64,000 nt of DNA from Tritrichomonas musculus (taxonomy: Eukaryota; Parabasalia; Tritrichomonadida; Tritrichomonadidae): NCBI GenBank assembly GCA_039105265.1, contig JAPFFF010000010.1, positions 1,922,001 to 1,986,000 on the forward strand. Direction: 5' to 3'. Position numbers and translations under genes: made by a program. Under the pieces are notes generated by a model, which searched no databases, had not been told where the DNA came from, and was given only the letters and a program-made list of their open reading frames with translations. The number at the start of each line of letters is the position of its first letter. Within the stretch, counting starts at the first letter, position 1. Of the stretch, positions 10,901 to 19,733 are shown in pieces.

Positions 10901-13392
10901 TCTGGTTCAAAGATGTAAGAAATGAAAGGAATGTTGTCATGATCAAGAAAAACATTCGACAAGTCAATTTTTGGACGGTTATGACAGTTTTCATTGATAT
11001 AATCAATTCCATGATAAATACGAATCAATGAAATAAGTGGATAAAAATTACTTAATGTTGGAGTATTTGTAATGTAGTCTGTTAATTGTCCATTACATAA
11101 GTAGTCATAAATTAAACCTGTCACTTTTTCGCCTTCTTGTAAAAAGCCGTAAAAAGTAATGAAAGAATCATGACTTGCCATTTTGGCAAACTTTTCTTTA
11201 TCAATTTTCATTTGGTTGTCATTTATTCTTTTCACCATTAAGACATATTTGCTCTTAATATGAATGGCCAACTCATCGGTAAACTTGCTTGTTGTTTGAA
11301 GCTTTCTTAATGTGATAAAATCATTCTTTTGAAAAGTTTGAAACTGAGGCTTTCCTGTATTTGAAAGGATTTCAACTTGCTTAATGAAAATCGGTGCATA
11401 TAACTTTCTAAACATATCTTTTAATGTTTCTAAATTTCTCTGTGAAAAGAAGATGTTGTTCAGGTTCACTCTATTTATTGGATCTTTTGTTTTCTGGCCG
11501 AAAATGAAAAATGATTGATCCCTGAAATAGTTCGATGGATAAAAATGTCTTCTAATCAAGAAAGCACAAATTGGACGAATCGTAGATCGAATGAGTTGAT
11601 TATTTTTAATATCATTATTATAAAACTGACAAAAATTGTCAATTTCTTCAGTTACTAAATCATCTTTATCAATTTTTTCAATAAGGGGATTTGGCTCACT
11701 TGCGTTAATTAAAGAAGCATTTGTATTCTGCAGAATTTTAAGTATGTTATTGACACCAGCCGAGTTGCAAATGATACATATGCCTTCAGCACATATAACT
11801 ACATTTCCGTAGATATGGTATGCCTTTCCTTTTTTGTGCTTTTGTAAATCAGAGATCGAAAAAGTTATCATTTTACAATTAGATATATAATCATTGACTT
11901 TATTTTCATCGTCAACAAAGACAACTTTAAATTTGGAGTAAATTTCTTGAAGGTCTTTATTGTCAACAATCTGTGTTATTAATGATTTGGCCTTTGTTAG
12001 ATAAATATTAGTCTTGATGACATTTTTTTCTTCTTCATATAAACTGACAAGTTTTGATTGGGCTATAAAAAGCCAATACAAGAAGTAATTACTTTCAGTT
12101 TGATTTATTTTTTTGTCAATTTTTGAATAAAAATTTGTATACAAAAGGTCAAATATTTCACTTATTTTTGGCCTTTTTGAAGGATCATTATGGACACATT
12201 GAAGAACAACTCTTTTCAAATTTGAATAGTCACCAGTAAAAGCACTAAAATTCAGATTGTCATTGATTACTGGAACTTTTTCAGAGAAAATAAAATAGAT
12301 GATCATTCCAAGTGAATAAACGTCAACTTCATAAGAGAACTCGTCATAAATTTCAGGTGCTACAAAACTGTGACCAAAATTTTGTGTTGTTACATTAAAG
12401 TCAATTTCACCTTTGTAAAGTAAACGGTCGAAATCAATAAGAACAACCGTTTTGTCACTTTTAACAATGAAATTGTTTGGCTTCAAATCTCTACAAATGT
12501 AACGCTTATCATGAAAGTACTGAATCAATGTTGTTATTTGAAAAATAATCCTCATTTTCTCTTCTTTTGTCAATTTCATCTCTTCAATTTTTTCTAATGA
12601 CTGACCATTTATGTACTCAATTACTAAACTATTTTTTTTCTCATTACAGGTGGCACAACCATAATATTTAGGTATAAAAGGATGGCTGATATTTAAATAG
12701 TTGTTGTGTTCTCGATTGAATAGTTTACTTTTGGAATCTTCAGAAAAACTTTTCAATATCATGATATCTTTTTTTTCAAAATTGTAGATTAAATCAATTA
12801 AAGAACTGCTACCATTAGTGAGGTGCTTTGCTATGAAAAAATTTTCATTGGATAATTTAATTTCATTCAAATTTGAATAGCATTCAAAATTTTGAATGCG
12901 ATCATTTTTTACATCATTCTTCAAGCATCTTTCTACTAAATAAGAAAAAATACATTTGATAATGGGATTCCAGCCTTTACGTAACTGTTCTTCTTTCAAA
13001 AAATTGTATGTTTTAAACGGAATTGAATATTTAGGAAAATTGATATGAAATTGGTCAGAAAAAAGCCCAGCTATACTTTTGGATAGGATAAATATAGTCG
13101 AATCTTTATGATTATCAAAAAATTCTTGAATTAACGAAAAATCTGAATTAGATATAATTATTACGGTGCCTTTAAGACAAATAATTAAGTATTCTCCTTC
13201 TTTATTTGAAATATTATCGATAATTATTATATCTGAATGATCTTTTAATCTGTTAATTGCGTCATTTTGGTGATTATCGTTAGTGACTAAAAAACATGTA
13301 AAATCTTTCATGATCTGATCGATAGATTCGTTAATATAAGTAATTTTATGCATATTGAAAAGATTTGTAAATTCGGAAAAACGTTCCAGCAT
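7936..13392 (-). CDS. kinase-pseudokinase-Sel1 repeat protein, 1818 aa
   Basis: Domain order: N-terminal module (1-175); kinase-like domain (about 185-430) with a degenerate glycine loop LTNGSSSLID, Lys in MILK (214), RDLKPNN (301, Cys replacing the HRD His), DFD (320) and APE (345); a second, diverged N-terminal module (about 485-640); a second kinase-like domain (about 690-905) keeping a VMVKR-like Lys strand but having NRPKIDLSN where the catalytic loop should be, hence a pseudokinase; about 18 Sel1 repeats (roughly 975-1640), many reading ENG-G-V-K-Y-KAKEYYE; and a charged tail ending FYQGFAGD. Module plus kinase is thus tandemly duplicated inside one protein. It is a larger paralogue of the gene at 2237-5722 on the same strand. 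It is probably a cytosolic signalling scaffold. One long uninterrupted frame and a clean ATG support a live gene. Confidence 0.88.
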   Translation of the reverse strand: MLERFSEFTNLFNMHKITYINESIDQIMKDFTCFLVTNDNHQNDAINRLKDHSDIIIIDNISNKEGEYLIICLKGTVIIISNSDFSLIQEFFDNHKDSTIFILSKSIAGLFSDQFHINFPKYSIPFKTYNFLKEEQLRKGWNPIIKCIFSYLVERCLKNDVKNDRIQNFECYSNLNEIKLSNENFFIAKHLTNGSSSLIDLIYNFEKKDIMILKSFSEDSKSKLFNREHNNYLNISHPFIPKYYGCATCNEKKNSLVIEYINGQSLEKIEEMKLTKEEKMRIIFQITTLIQYFHDKRYICRDLKPNNFIVKSDKTVVLIDFDRLLYKGEIDFNVTTQNFGHSFVAPEIYDEFSYEVDVYSLGMIIYFIFSEKVPVINDNLNFSAFTGDYSNLKRVVLQCVHNDPSKRPKISEIFDLLYTNFYSKIDKKINQTESNYFLYWLFIAQSKLVSLYEEEKNVIKTNIYLTKAKSLITQIVDNKDLQEIYSKFKVVFVDDENKVNDYISNCKMITFSISDLQKHKKGKAYHIYGNVVICAEGICIICNSAGVNNILKILQNTNASLINASEPNPLIEKIDKDDLVTEEIDNFCQFYNNDIKNNQLIRSTIRPICAFLIRRHFYPSNYFRDQSFFIFGQKTKDPINRVNLNNIFFSQRNLETLKDMFRKLYAPIFIKQVEILSNTGKPQFQTFQKNDFITLRKLQTTSKFTDELAIHIKSKYVLMVKRINDNQMKIDKEKFAKMASHDSFITFYGFLQEGEKVTGLIYDYLCNGQLTDYITNTPTLSNFYPLISLIRIYHGIDYINENCHNRPKIDLSNVFLDHDNIPFISYIFEPENEERNDSSINPSYINLIGEIIYLVFEKKAIPKRSKDIPSITNCPENIQKLYYSCISYKRGDRLTFGAIEDSIFDELEAIHFTESYLNKIPVAIKPIEIINFCYELIELLIYMKRIDRFASTILDFFMLPILLILKMTGDIPELNYQIGLLYENGLKGRHFYDKAKEYYELSVKENHWKALFHLGHLYENGNGVRKDYSIARKFYEFAAKKNNLYALLHLGMLYENGNGVKQNSAKAKEYFMLAVNQNNSEIPLQIGDIYYNGRGVMKDYSKAIEYYMISAKKNNPKALFKLGNIYENGIREHYINQDYTKAKEYYEQAGQLKNSEALVRIGDFYYYGKDSKPYLSGAKKYYELAAELKNPKAFFQLGLMYKDGYGVIKDDSKANKYFNEYIELQSGILLNLGRFYENGYGVEKNYTKAKEYYELALELNSSKALYHLGLLYKNGYGVHKDLAKSEEYFNKFAKIGYRDISLIYRDFQNPTQHYNVPQEYFYSYGSSNSEFLVNIGKFYEKGQGFHKNCLKAKMYYQLACEFKNSNAYYRLGRLHEKGYKEFIQQDYNKARDYYLISADLSNMKANYRLGNIFEKGLAGRQDYELSRKYFENSANPSSLKSYYRLGLIYMNGLGIEVNMNKAISNFTTCIKLYKNLDIQILQFKYNFYYYLSSNYLGLIYITSLPEVDLKNGENYLREGHYGMFPFSQNNLGLFFNLFTNKTGNAEYLFEEAGKQNFALSLYNLGYMNEQNEKIDKAIYFYTQASKNEDEPLIFKHKKIEDEHLEISKTFIFCLMNLKLAKYYLSKYQYERSDSFFRSAFHRMKNFSVELDDRANNNMFSNLKTFIFNYPDFHLNLKENENQFNKSLSRKIILPSMSQSKKVEKREDIGKTNSRIKDEKMANKMSLKNSSLPVERKVFTDPKDLFAFAVRNNQCKDAFLNEIDQIVDEMNKILYKPPYRILFGRMGSKVSAKPQSLAKPLLPKRDISGSFYQGFAGDA

Positions 13393-14867
13393 TTTATTTT
13401 ACTTGATCAATGTAAAAAAAACACACGTTACTTTTATTTCAAAATTTTCAAATAAAGTACAGACCATATTAAGGTTGAACAAAAGCAGTATATTTTATCA
13501 TATTATAATATAATAAAATATATGATGATAAAAAATTTATTTACTAAATATAATGGTAAAATTGACGTATGATATAAAAATAAACTAATTTTTCTTTTTG
13601 AATGAAAATTTTACAATTTGATAAGTTTAGAAAAAAAATGATGTTTTGTATAAATATTATAGCAAATATGAGGAAAATCCAATTTAAAATATAAGATATA
13701 TTTTTTAGTTAATTTATTAAATTGAATTTATTTTTTATGAAATATTTGAATCATCAGAAAATTGAGATCAATTCTATGAAATTATTATATGCTTCAGAAT
13801 ATTGAGCATTTTTTTAAGAAATAATTGTGAGATTGTAAGATATAAACAATTGTAAAATTGTGAGAAAATAAAGATTTCTGAAAAGTAAAAATATGTAAAG
13901 TATTCAAAGAAAAAATCTATCCAAAATAAAGTCCCCAGCGTCGGAATTTTTGATTTTTTAAAATAAATCTTTTTAAAATCAAAAAATATGGCCAATTTTT
14001 CAAATTTTAACTCAGGTTGAAAAGATTAGCTGAGTGATTATTTATGAAATTATCTCTACTTTTAGCAAGATATACAATAATTTAAATATATTATATAATG
14101 ATATTATTAATTTTATGAATATTTAATAAAAAAAATTAAAATTTATAATGATATATTTCGCAAAATATGTATTTTCGTTGTCACTTTTTGAATACTACAA
14201 AATTGAATGAATACCTTAATAAGGCCTTAAAGTACACGTTTATTTTATTTCAAAAAGTTTGATATTCTATGAGCCCACATTTTATGATTATGAAAATATA
14301 GAAAAAATAAACCAAATTTATGAATTAAATTATTTATTTTTACTAAATATAATCAATGTTTATATATAAAAATAAGAAAATTTTTATCTTATTGAATAAT
14401 ATTTTAATAATTCTGTAATAACGAACAAAAAAGCTGATAATTTCATTATCGAGTATCTATTTTGATAATTATCATCATTCAAAATCGAATGTCAATATTA
14501 AAAAGTGTTTTGGAACAAAAAAATATTATTAGTTTCTGAATAACTATGAAAAAGTATATGAACGCATATTAAATTATATAAACAAGCACCTTTATCAAGA
14601 TTAATTATATTTAACAATTGTTTCACTCGTGATAAAAAAAGTTCGAAAAGATGATTTCCAAAATGATTATTAAAATATACTAGCAAAAATAGAAATTTTA
14701 CCAAAAACTTTTATCAACAAGAAAATTACATAGAATAATTAGCAAGAAAGCAAGCGGGAAATGAAAGAATTGAATAAAAGTATATCTATCTTATTTTACA
14801 TCACATTGTGTATAACGTATTTCATTAACGTAACTTTTTCTTCGAGATTAAAATAGACTGAAATCGA
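13393..14867. other. 1.5-kb intergenic region
   Basis: AT-rich with two short minus-strand ORFs (13774-13995 and 14498-14704) rich in Phe, Ile, Lys and Asn that look like chance. A CACTTTTTGAA-type motif lies near 14180, and its reverse complement near 14250, around a CCTTAATAAGG near-palindrome. No gene is supported. Confidence 0.5.
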
Positions 14868-17834
14868 ATGAACAACCATTTTATATTAATTTTAAGGGCA
14901 AAACCTTTCCAAATACCAACAAATTTTTCATTCCTGGATAATATTAATCCTGCTATCTATAATGAATTAAAAACAAAATCTCAATATACAATACATTCCA
15001 ATGTTCGAAGCAAAGTATTAAAATCATTCATCGATTATTTAGTTAACAAAATTCTTCCAAGTATTAGTATTGATAATATTCACGAATATGATCTTTTGAG
15101 CCAAGAATTTGGCATAATGAAAAATCTTATTAAGTTAATCAAAAAACAAATTTCAAAAAAAGGATTTTCTCCATTTTTAAGTCAAAATAGAGATCTACAA
15201 AAAGAACTTTTAGCCAAAAAATCTGAATCTGACCAACTTTCAAAAAAATATCAGCAAATCATTTATTTTTTATTCAATAATTACAGTTTTCACGACTACG
15301 AAAATTATTTAAAGTACAAAAGCAGACTTATTAATGAATGTTATAGGCAAGATTCTGATTTTGTTGATTTTTTAACAAGGAAGAAAGTTGAAAAAGACGG
15401 TTTGATTTTTATAATCAATGAAAACCAAAAAACCGCCAGTCTTCTTTTCAATTTTTCAGATAAAAAAGACATTTTGATTCCAAAATCTGTCTTTTTTGAA
15501 TCTGAAGAATTTTTAGTCACAGAAATTGCAGAAGGAGCATTCAAATATGACGGTTTAATCACGTCGGTTTGTTTTGAAGAAGATTCAGAATTGCGAATCA
15601 TTGGAAAGGAAGCTTTCATTGGCTGCACGAGTCTAGAATCGATCACTATTCCAGACACAGTCACTCGTATTGAAGAGTTTTCATTTGACAATTGTGTGAA
15701 TTTGATTAAGTTTGAACTGTCTGAGAAATCAGAATTGAAATTCATTGGGAAATTTGCGTTGAATAAAACTTTGATTGAAGACTTGTTGATTCCATCGAAT
15801 GTTTCTGAACTCAATTTTGTTTTTGGCCGTTCGATGCGAAATTTAAAGAAAGTAAGAATTAATGATGACAACAAGAACTTCATTTATTATGATGATAAAT
15901 TCATTCTCGGAAAAACTTTGCCAACAAGTGAGAACTACGATGTTCTTCTGTTTTCACGTTATGGAATTGAAGACATCGAAATTCCATCATTTGTCAAAGT
16001 TATCTCTTCATGCTCATTCTTTGAATCGAATGTAAAAAAGATTAATTTTACTGATGATTCAGAATTGGTTTTGTTTGGTGAATCTTCTTTCTTTTTAAGC
16101 TCTCTTGAATCCATTTTTATTCCTCAGCACGTGAACGAAATCTCTAATTCGTGCTTTTACGTTTGTTCCAATTTGAAAACAATTGAATTTTCGAAGAAAT
16201 CCGAATTGAAAACAATTAGTGAATATTCGTTTGCAAATTCAAACATCCAGAACATTGTGCTGCCTCCAAGTGTTGTTGAGATTGCTCCATTTGCGTTTTC
16301 ATACTGCCAACAAATTCAATCTGTTGAATTTGTTGAAAACTCACAATTACTTACGATCAATCCATCCATATTTTATAACTCATCAATCAGGAGTTTTACA
16401 ATTCCATCAAGCGTCGTTGAAATTAAAGATGGATGGTGTAATGACACGCCAAATTTAACTGTAATAAAAATAGCTGAAGGAAATAAAAACTTCATTTTTT
16501 ATGAAGATAAATTTCTCCTCGGGAAATCATCACAATCAAATGATGTTTACGATGTTCTTCTGTTTGCTCGAAGAGACATTGAATCAGCAAACATTCCGTC
16601 ACACATAAAAATAATTTCACCTTATTCATTTGAAAAATGCAAAAGTCTCACAAATGTCAGTTTTTTAGGTGATCAAGAACTTGTTTCAATTGGCAAATAT
16701 GCTTTTTCTACTTCGTCAATAAAGAGCATTTCAATTCCATCTGAAGTGACTGCTATTGAAAGCTTCACTTTTTCTGGATGTGGAAAACTTGAAGAAGTCT
16801 TTTTTTCAAAGCAATCCAAATTGCAAATAATTAAAAAAGAAGCTTTTTCGGACTCTTTTTTGCAGAGCATTTCTATTCCAGACGGTGTAACCAAAATTGA
16901 AGAATCTGCTTTTTCACAATGTATCAATCTTCGTTCTATTGAAATCACGAATAATTCTAATTTAAGAACAATTGGAAAAAATGCATTTATGTTTACATCT
17001 TTAAGAAGCTTTACGATTCCAAAACATGTAAGACACATTAGCACATCTTTTCATAATTGCTTGCAATTAACAAGGATAGAATTTCATGATGAGTCAGAGT
17101 TAGCAAGTATCGATTGTTTAGGAAGTATTGGTCTTTTGAGTTTATCAATTCCAAGAACTGTGACCCAACTGATGGAAGGATGGTGTTCAGAAATGGATAG
17201 TTTAATACAAATAGAAGTCGATCCAAAAAACACAAATTTTATTTATTATGAAAATGCTTTTTTACTTGGAAAAACTTCACCTATAAATAGAAGCTACGAT
17301 TCTCTCTTGTTTGCACGTCGTAATATAAAAACTGCAATTATTCCGAAGTTTGTAAAAAGAATATCAGCAGATGCTTTCAGCGAATGCTCTAATCTTAAAC
17401 TTGTTCTCTTCTCAGATCAATCTGAATTAAAAACAATCGGTAACTCTGCATTCTCTAACACAGCAATTGAATTTATTTCAATTCCGCAAAGAGTTACTCA
17501 GATCGAAAAATTTGCTTTTTATGATTGCGAAAAACTTAAGAAAATTAAGTTTTCTGAAAATTCGATTTTACGATCGTTTGATGATTACGCATTTTGTAAT
17601 TCTTTGCTGGAAAGCATTATCATTCCCTCAAGTGTTTTGCATATTGGCGATTTTGTATTTTCTAATTGTGACCAACTTAAAATTGTTGAAATATCTGAAA
17701 ATACACGTTTGATATCAATTTCGGATTGCGTTTTTCATAGAGTTACAAATGTTGTCATCATGATGCCAACAAAAATATTTAAATCAGCTATGAATTTAAC
17801 ATGTGAACCAATGATAATGAAGAAAACAGTATAA
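14868..17834 (+). CDS. BspA-like leucine-rich repeat protein, 988 aa
   Basis: Residues 1-175 form a helical N-terminal region (includes VRSKVLKSFIDYL) found in many trichomonad LRR proteins. The rest is LRR_5 (BspA/TpLRR) repeats of about 23 residues, with IPSSV-x-x-I-x-x-x-A-F-x-x-C-x-x-L consensus. Three longer islands interrupt the repeats (about 325, 540 and 785), each reading N-F-I-x-Y-x-x-x-F-x-L-G-K, a short linker, then YD-x-LLF-R. The same island occurs in the LRR kinase at 51378. There is no signal peptide, membrane anchor or kinase domain, so it is probably cytosolic and not one of the surface BspA proteins. Such repeats bind proteins or carbohydrates; the partner is unknown. The ATG at 14868 is first in frame. 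Confidence 0.85.
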   Translation: MNNHFILILRAKPFQIPTNFSFLDNINPAIYNELKTKSQYTIHSNVRSKVLKSFIDYLVNKILPSISIDNIHEYDLLSQEFGIMKNLIKLIKKQISKKGFSPFLSQNRDLQKELLAKKSESDQLSKKYQQIIYFLFNNYSFHDYENYLKYKSRLINECYRQDSDFVDFLTRKKVEKDGLIFIINENQKTASLLFNFSDKKDILIPKSVFFESEEFLVTEIAEGAFKYDGLITSVCFEEDSELRIIGKEAFIGCTSLESITIPDTVTRIEEFSFDNCVNLIKFELSEKSELKFIGKFALNKTLIEDLLIPSNVSELNFVFGRSMRNLKKVRINDDNKNFIYYDDKFILGKTLPTSENYDVLLFSRYGIEDIEIPSFVKVISSCSFFESNVKKINFTDDSELVLFGESSFFLSSLESIFIPQHVNEISNSCFYVCSNLKTIEFSKKSELKTISEYSFANSNIQNIVLPPSVVEIAPFAFSYCQQIQSVEFVENSQLLTINPSIFYNSSIRSFTIPSSVVEIKDGWCNDTPNLTVIKIAEGNKNFIFYEDKFLLGKSSQSNDVYDVLLFARRDIESANIPSHIKIISPYSFEKCKSLTNVSFLGDQELVSIGKYAFSTSSIKSISIPSEVTAIESFTFSGCGKLEEVFFSKQSKLQIIKKEAFSDSFLQSISIPDGVTKIEESAFSQCINLRSIEITNNSNLRTIGKNAFMFTSLRSFTIPKHVRHISTSFHNCLQLTRIEFHDESELASIDCLGSIGLLSLSIPRTVTQLMEGWCSEMDSLIQIEVDPKNTNFIYYENAFLLGKTSPINRSYDSLLFARRNIKTAIIPKFVKRISADAFSECSNLKLVLFSDQSELKTIGNSAFSNTAIEFISIPQRVTQIEKFAFYDCEKLKKIKFSENSILRSFDDYAFCNSLLESIIIPSSVLHIGDFVFSNCDQLKIVEISENTRLISISDCVFHRVTNVVIMMPTKIFKSAMNLTCEPMIMKKTV

Positions 17835-17958
17835 ATAATTATTATTCTCTCAAAAAGTTTAATAAAAAAAGTTTAATAGAATCAAACTTAACTAATATTT
17901 CAACCATTTTTCTATAAAAAATAAACAAAATAATAAAAATAAATATTTTTTTATTCAT

Positions 17959-18207
17959 TTAAATAGTTGTAAATGTCATATTTCTTGTGCAAGAATTACC
18001 TTGTATAATTACCCCTGATATCTTGTTTGTATTTGCATTTTGTATGGTAATTGCATAATCTTTTTTCTCATAACTATTTAGCCACTCAGCCTTAAATTTT
18101 TCACTTCTTGAATGAGGTTTAATGATAACATCACCTAATGCTATATTTTCAGTCACTCCTTTGTATTCTGTTATCACGCCATCATTAAACTTGAAGTAAC
18201 AATTCAT
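17959..18207 (-). CDS. small virus-like ORF, 82 aa (part of fossil)
   Basis: Small open frame of balanced composition, beta-rich (for example YAITIQNANTNKISG), with no known motif. Its start lies inside the end of the preceding ORF, a compact phage-like arrangement. A minor structural protein is possible, but I do not recognise it. Confidence 0.4.
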   Translation of the reverse strand: MNCYFKFNDGVITEYKGVTENIALGDVIIKPHSRSEKFKAEWLNSYEKKDYAITIQNANTNKISGVIIQGNSCTRNMTFTTI

Positions 18208-18430
18208 TTTTCAATATATAATTATTAATTTTTTTTGATAACTCTTCATCATTTGAATGGGAAAAATCATTTAATGCATTGACCTTATTTTTTATTGCAT
18301 CTATATCACAAGTATAAGCTAAATCACTTTGTGTAAATACTTTGTTTCGTATCGATGTATTTTCTTTAATCTGTATTCCGCTAACTCTAAGTTTATTTGG
18401 GGTTGATATAGTTATTGTTTTATCAGTCAT
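18185..18430 (-). CDS. small virus-like ORF, 81 aa (part of fossil)
   Basis: Open frame starting MTDKTITISTPNK. Its ATG overlaps the stop of a further partial ORF upstream (to about 18570), which reads ITGGKITYQAAL at its end. It is polar, with no membrane segment and no family recognised. The ATGA overlap is a prokaryote-style gene junction, unusual for this host. Confidence 0.4.
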   Translation of the reverse strand: MTDKTITISTPNKLRVSGIQIKENTSIRNKVFTQSDLAYTCDIDAIKNKVNALNDFSHSNDEELSKKINNYILKNELLLQV

Positions 18431-18566
18431 AGTGCAGCTTGGTAAGTAATCTTTCCGCCAGTAATATTTATAGTCACGAAATTCTCTTCGTAGTCAACAT
18501 CATTATATTCACTAACTTTTTGCACCATAAGTCTTGCTTTAATTGTTCCATCTGTAATATCGCTGA

Positions 18567-19173
18567 GGAATTCTATGCTAAGTTGACTCCATTAATTGAC
18601 GACAATTCTATAAGACTATGTATTAAGGGTAATGTATTTAAAGAATTCCGTAAGGCAGTTAATGATGAAGTTAATATAGTTATTACAACATACAGTCCTT
18701 CATCCAAGTGCTTAGGTGATTTGGCCGAAGAATATTATGATAGAGAGCGGCGACTCGATTATTTTCTCATAATAGATGAAGCTCACTTATTATTAAACCG
18801 CATTAGTTTGATTGAGATAACTAAGGAGTTCGATAAGGTTGCATTAATAAGTGCAACTGCTGATGATATTAAGTATTTGGCTTGCTTTAAGGATTACATA
18901 ATTATTAATCCTCGCATTGATGACAAATATATCTATGTTAATAAGTTTATACCAGATGCTAACGAACAGTGCGCAGAGAATATTAATTTAATAAACAATA
19001 ATAGAATGAATTATGATAAGATCTTAGTTAAAATAGAGGATAAGAAACAGTGTAAGCTATTAAAGGATAGATACAAGATTGATTTGTATACGGCCAATGA
19101 TAAGGAGGTTAAGTTAACAAATGGATTGTTCGATACGAATTTTGATGTTATTATATCTACTTCAGTCCATTAA
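18567..19173 (+). pseudogene. DEAH-box helicase fragment (part of fossil)
   Basis: The clearest frame contains a Walker B/DEAH motif in LIIDEAHLLLNR and, about 30 residues on, a SAT motif in LISATADD, the order seen in superfamily 2 helicases. The ATP-binding Walker A region is not in the window. Weaker helicase-like sequence continues to about 19500. It is a broken, partial copy. Confidence 0.6.
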
Positions 19174-19733
19174 TAAGAACATCTTATCTATATATGTGAG
19201 GACATATATAGATACCTTATCCAGCGTATAACAATTCCTTGGTCGAAATCGAAATACTAACTCCGGTATACACATATATGTTCGATATGATAGTGGTCTC
19301 AATCAGCGAACTTATTCGATACCTAACAAAAGATATGAGAAATATTTGAACAAATTGCGCAACATTGCATGCAATTAGATGAATAAAGAATGCTGGGATG
19401 AACTATTAAGTAATTTCAGCAATATTATATTCTGTAAGTTAGACAAAGATGATCCGAATAGCGAACTTGGCCAAGCAAATGAAATGAGAAAATTGGAAAA
19501 TCGAGGTTAACGAAATTCGACGAAAAATTGTATAATCATTCTTTAATAAGATCGTATCAACATACTTTGCTTATATGTCACAAGCTCAAAAACTAACTGA
19601 AATAATCAGTCATTTTCGAAAATTATAAAAATAAACGTACTTTTTTCTATATAAATTACCCTTTATAAAATTACCCTTTTGCGAAATTACGTTATACCTC
19701 ACCTAGTTGAAAAATTTTAGAGTAATTTAAAGA

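Larger units (their letters stand above)
17950..19520. mobile_element. fossil of foreign virus-like DNA, probably phage (broken)
   Basis: A 1.5-kb block unlike its surroundings: codons favour GTT, AAG and GAT, base composition is less skewed, and small closely packed genes overlap in the way phage genes do. Parts: two small minus-strand ORFs (17959-18207, 18185-18430) preceded by a third partial one running back to about 18570, and on the plus strand the middle and end of a DEAH-type helicase (about 18567-19173, with weaker helicase-like signal to about 19500). The helicase part is broken in several places and lacks its beginning, so the element is a fragment. The small ORFs are still open, which suggests modest age. 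The family is unresolved: phage is my first choice, with a large DNA virus or assembly contamination as alternatives. Confidence 0.5.

Noticed and set aside
14168-14260. Possible second MULE terminal repeat pair
   Set aside because: Only the CACTTTTTGAA core is shared with the MITE; ends and target duplication could not be found.
13774-14704. Two short minus-strand ORFs
   Set aside because: Composition (Phe, Ile, Lys, Asn) matches chance translation of AT-rich DNA and neither has a motif.
15341-17235. Minus-strand ORFs inside the 988-residue LRR gene, the longest 180 codons
   Set aside because: Antisense shadows of an LRR gene with intact repeats; no independent protein pattern.
18439-18566. 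Extension of the helicase frame to the left
   Set aside because: This stretch is the opposite strand of a small ORF and starts at TTG without helicase similarity; the helicase-like part begins near 18567.
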